Assembly: GCA_030652345.1 (NCBI GenBank)
Contig: JAUSAU010000067.1
Coordinates: forward strand, 1-34,583
Origin: Coriobacteriia bacterium
GTDB lineage: Bacteria; Actinomycetota; Coriobacteriia; Anaerosomatales; PALSA-660
Direction of reading: 5' to 3'
DNA: 34,583 bases
The position numbers were made by a program, and so were the translations under genes. The notes beneath the pieces were generated by a model. The model had not been told where the DNA came from. It saw only the letters and a list, made by a program, of their open reading frames with translations, and searched no databases. Below are positions 32,628 through 34,583 of this stretch, piece by piece. How positions within the stretch are numbered: position 1 is the stretch's first letter; the number at the start of each line of letters is the position of its first letter.

Positions 32628-32717
32628 CAGCGGCTCGGGACGACTCAAGCACGGCCACGCGCGATGCGCCGGCCCTCCTCGGGCAGCAGGACGGTGCATA
32701 CCCGCAGCGTCCACGTA

Positions 32718-32723
32718 TATACT
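32718..32723 (+). promoter_or_regulatory. Possible -10 element of the DUF1858/asp23/yloV operon
   Basis: TATACT within TATATACT; TGCATA lies 17 bases upstream (3 of 6 matches). The transcript would start about 32730, 55 bases before the DUF1858 start. Confidence 0.45.
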
Positions 32724-32784
32724 CTCACGGAGATGCTTGGCGATGACGCGGAGTGTGCGCGTCGTGACCTGACGGGGGTGCACG

Positions 32785-33002
32785 GTGGGACGATACACGC
32801 GTGACATGCTCATCAGGGACGTGCTCACGTCGCACGAGGCCGCGCCCTCGGTCTTCGAGCGGCACGAGCTCGGATGCCCCATGTGTCTGGCCGCGGAACT
32901 CAGACGCTCGCGTCGGTCGCCACGATGCACGACATCTCGGTCGACGCACTCATAGACGACCTGAACGCGCTGCCCGTGCGTGACGGCGAGGAGGACGCAT
33001 GA
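32785..33002 (+). pseudogene. DUF1858 family protein, broken by a one-base frameshift
   Basis: From GTG at 32785 the frame reads MGRYTRDMLIRDVLTSHEA, APSVFERHELGCPMCLAAE, matching the DUF1858 N-terminal half with its CxxC motif, then turns to Arg/Ser-rich noise and stops at 32953-32955. The missing half, TLASVATMHDISVDALIDDL followed by NALPVRDGEEDA, is in the next frame and ends at 33000-33002. Adding one A in the run GAAC at 32896-32899 would join them exactly, giving a normal-length protein of about 72 residues whose stop overlaps the Asp23 start (ATGA). DUF1858 proteins are small CxxC domains related to the N-terminus of ScdA-type proteins; function unclear. It could be a sequencing slip in an otherwise intact gene. 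Confidence 0.8.
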
Positions 33003-33346
33003 CAGACATACCGACCGGTGCGGTCCAGATCAGCAACGACGTGCTCGCGGACATCGCGGGCTACTCGGCGCTGGAGTGCTACGGGATCGTCGGCATGGCC
33101 AGCCCGACCCTGCGGGACGGCGTCGCCCAGCTTCTGTCGCTCGACAAGCTGCGCCGCGGTGTCCGCGTCCACTCCGACGGCGAGGACGTGCAGGTGGACC
33201 TCTACGTCGTCGCCGAGTACGGAACCAACCTCTCCGAGGTCTCCCACAACATGTCCGAGCGCGTGCGCTACGTCCTGCAGAGCAACGCCGAAGTGCGCGT
33301 AGCCGCGGTGAACGTCCACGTCCAGGGCATCAAGGTCCGCAAGTGA
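32999..33346 (+). CDS. Asp23/Gls24 (DUF322) family protein
   Basis: A 115-residue protein of the alkaline-shock Asp23/Gls24 family: GAVQISNDVLADIAGYSALECYGIVGMA at the N-terminus (the typical I-x-V-L-x-I-A-G/A-x-A…GV pattern), then VRVHSDGEDVQVDLYVVAEYG, LSEVSHNMSERVRYVLQ and VAAVNVHVQGIKV. These small proteins are soluble or membrane-peripheral, and in Firmicutes the YloU member sits immediately before yloV as here. The exact function is not established; links to envelope stress and to fatty-acid kinase neighbours are known. The start overlaps the DUF1858 stop; its own stop overlaps a GTG 18 bases before the yloV start. Confidence 0.9.
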   Translation: MTDIPTGAVQISNDVLADIAGYSALECYGIVGMASPTLRDGVAQLLSLDKLRRGVRVHSDGEDVQVDLYVVAEYGTNLSEVSHNMSERVRYVLQSNAEVRVAAVNVHVQGIKVRK

Positions 33347-33360
33347 CAAAGGACGAACGG

Positions 33361-34583
33361 ATGCCCCACAACCACAGGCCGAATGCGGTCGAACTGATCG
33401 TCTCGGCGGCCACGGCGCTGAAGGACAAGCGCGACGAGGTCAACAAGCTCAACGTCTTCCCGGTTCCCGACGGGGACACCGGCACCAACATGTCCCTGAC
33501 GATGGACGCCGTCGTCGCCGAGGTCCGGAAGCTTCCCGAGGGTGCGACGCTGGCCGAGATCGCGCACGCCATCACGCACGGTTCGCTCATGGGGGCGCGT
33601 GGCAACTCCGGCGTCATCCTCAGCCAGATCCTCCGCGGCCTGTGCGAGGGTTTCACGGGTGTCGACCACGTCGATGTACAGACGGTCGCCGCCGCTCTGG
33701 ACCGCTCGGTCACCGTAGCGTTCCAGGCGGTCCGCAAGCCCGTCGAGGGAACGATGCTCACCGTCCTTCGCGACGCGGCGACCGCCGCGCCGCGCGCGGC
33801 TGAGGCGGGGGAGGACATCACCGGCGTGCTCGAGGCCGTCGTGATCGAGGCGTTCGAGTCGGTCCGCCGCACTCCCGACCTGCTCCCGGTGCTCAAGGAG
33901 TCCGGTGTCGTGGATGCCGGCGGCTACGGCCTGGCCATCCTGTTCGAGGGGTTCTCGGCAGGGCTCTCCGGCCACGAGATCCGATCGTTCGACGTGACCG
34001 TGCGCGAGAACGTCGAGCCGATCCTGTCGACCGGAACAACCGATGACTGGGACGACGACGAGTATCTGTACTGCACGGAGTTCCTGATGTTCGGCACCGG
34101 CATGGACCGCGTCGCCATCGAGGATTTCATGGTCTCCATCGGCGGCTCCCAGCTCGTCGTCGGCACTCCCGACCAGCTCAAGGTCCACGTGCACACGGAC
34201 GATCCCTCCGAGGCGCTCGCCTACGCTCTCCAGGTCGGCGAGGTCGCCGAGGTCCACGTCCACAACATGCGCCGCCAGAGCGCCGAGCGGGCACAGTCGC
34301 TGCGGGACGAAGCGCAGGATCTCAAGCCGCTCGGGTTCGTCGCGGTCGCTGCGGGCGAGGGGCTGACCGAGATCCTCAAGAGCCTCGGGGTCGATGCGGT
34401 GGTGGGCGGCGGTCAGACGATGAACCCGTCGACCGCGGAGCTGCTCGAGGCCATCGACGCCGTGCCCGCCCACACGGTCATCGTCCTTCCGAACAACAAG
34501 AACATCATCATGGCGGCGAACCAGACCGTCGGACTGGCCAGCAAGGAGGTCGGCGTGGTCCCCACGACCGCCGTGCCCCAGGC
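33361..34583 (+). CDS. DAK2-domain fatty-acid kinase-like protein (YloV/FakA), 3' end cut by window edge
   Basis: The first ~407 residues of a YloV/FakA-type protein. The N-terminal DAK2 kinase domain shows NKLNVFPVPDGDTGTNMSLTM (ATP/Mg-binding aspartates), GSLMGARGNSGVILSQILRG and VRKPVEGTMLTVLRDAA; then ESGVVDAGGYGLAIL, the middle domain with YCTEFLMFGTG and HVHTDDPSEAL, and the start of the DegV-like C-terminal domain (GGGQTMNPSTAELL, VIVLPNNKNIIMAANQ). FakA phosphorylates fatty acids bound by a FakB partner for phospholipid synthesis. ATG at 33361 is preferred (AAAGGA about 8 bases upstream); GTG at 33343, overlapping the previous stop, is an alternative. The frame is open to the window edge, probably ~150 residues short of the end. 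Confidence 0.92.
   Translation, partial: MPHNHRPNAVELIVSAATALKDKRDEVNKLNVFPVPDGDTGTNMSLTMDAVVAEVRKLPEGATLAEIAHAITHGSLMGARGNSGVILSQILRGLCEGFTGVDHVDVQTVAAALDRSVTVAFQAVRKPVEGTMLTVLRDAATAAPRAAEAGEDITGVLEAVVIEAFESVRRTPDLLPVLKESGVVDAGGYGLAILFEGFSAGLSGHEIRSFDVTVRENVEPILSTGTTDDWDDDEYLYCTEFLMFGTGMDRVAIEDFMVSIGGSQLVVGTPDQLKVHVHTDDPSEALAYALQVGEVAEVHVHNMRRQSAERAQSLRDEAQDLKPLGFVAVAAGEGLTEILKSLGVDAVVGGGQTMNPSTAELLEAIDAVPAHTVIVLPNNKNIIMAANQTVGLASKEVGVVPTTAVPQ

Noticed and set aside
1..34583. Mobile elements, phage genes, toxin-antitoxin pairs, CRISPR arrays or biosynthetic clusters
   Set aside because: No transposase, integrase, terminal inverted repeats, direct-repeat arrays or such gene families were recognised; composition looks uniform along the window.

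Overview
The window is about 34.6 kb of very GC-rich, gene-dense bacterial chromosome with no visible phage, transposon, IS or CRISPR array. An Actinomycetota host is the best reading: strongly GC-biased third positions, a CGAAC-N4-GTTCG LexA box, a DUF6504 gene beside an error-prone polymerase gene, an Rv2191-like exonuclease/GIY-YIG fusion, and GTG/TTG starts with frequent 4-bp stop/start overlaps. The S-box (SAM-I) and TPP riboswitches and the rpmB/asp23/yloV order suit a deep or anaerobic lineage (Coriobacteriia-like) better than Streptomyces or Mycobacterium. The class-level call is inference.

Positions 1-9000 are mostly DNA repair. A truncated HD-GYP gene enters from the left. An isolated RNA gene with its own promoter, an 11-bp closing helix and a terminator follows (about 1146-1372); it looks like 6S RNA. 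A LexA-box promoter then drives a DUF6504 gene and a dnaE2-type polymerase that has lost the central part of its catalytic domain and its reading frame. Facing it are a small lipoprotein gene and dinB (Pol IV). Next come nfo (endonuclease IV) and, convergent with a 68-bp overlap, a DEDDh-exonuclease/GIY-YIG fusion.

Positions 9000-14000 hold an acidic E/P-rich protein with a C-terminal four-Cys motif, translationally coupled to a BchI/BchD-type AAA+/VWA chelatase subunit, then a large secreted Ig-like protein. Positions 14000-18050, all on the minus strand, hold rnpB, glnS, tRNA-Glu(CUC), tRNA-Gln(CUG) and gltX: an unusually tidy Glu/Gln charging cluster.

Positions 18100-26100 are a housekeeping run on the plus strand: SAM-I riboswitch with terminator/antiterminator, metK, priA, def, fmt, rsmB and a class II fructose-1,6-bisphosphatase (glpX). 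Positions 26100-29140 hold an FmdB-type zinc ribbon on the minus strand and two coupled cell-wall genes: a PASTA protein with an amidase-like domain lacking its metal ligands, and an M23 peptidase.

Positions 29190-34583 hold a TPP riboswitch over thiT-thiN (thiamine uptake and pyrophosphorylation), a GAF/HD-GYP protein with altered catalytic motifs, rpmB with a hairpin in its leader, and an operon of a frameshifted DUF1858 gene, an Asp23/DUF322 gene and a DAK2 (YloV/FakA-type) gene running off the right edge. The most interesting items are the 6S-like RNA, the core-deleted SOS polymerase, the glnS/gltX/tRNA cluster, the metal-free amidase domain and the noncanonical HD-GYP protein.
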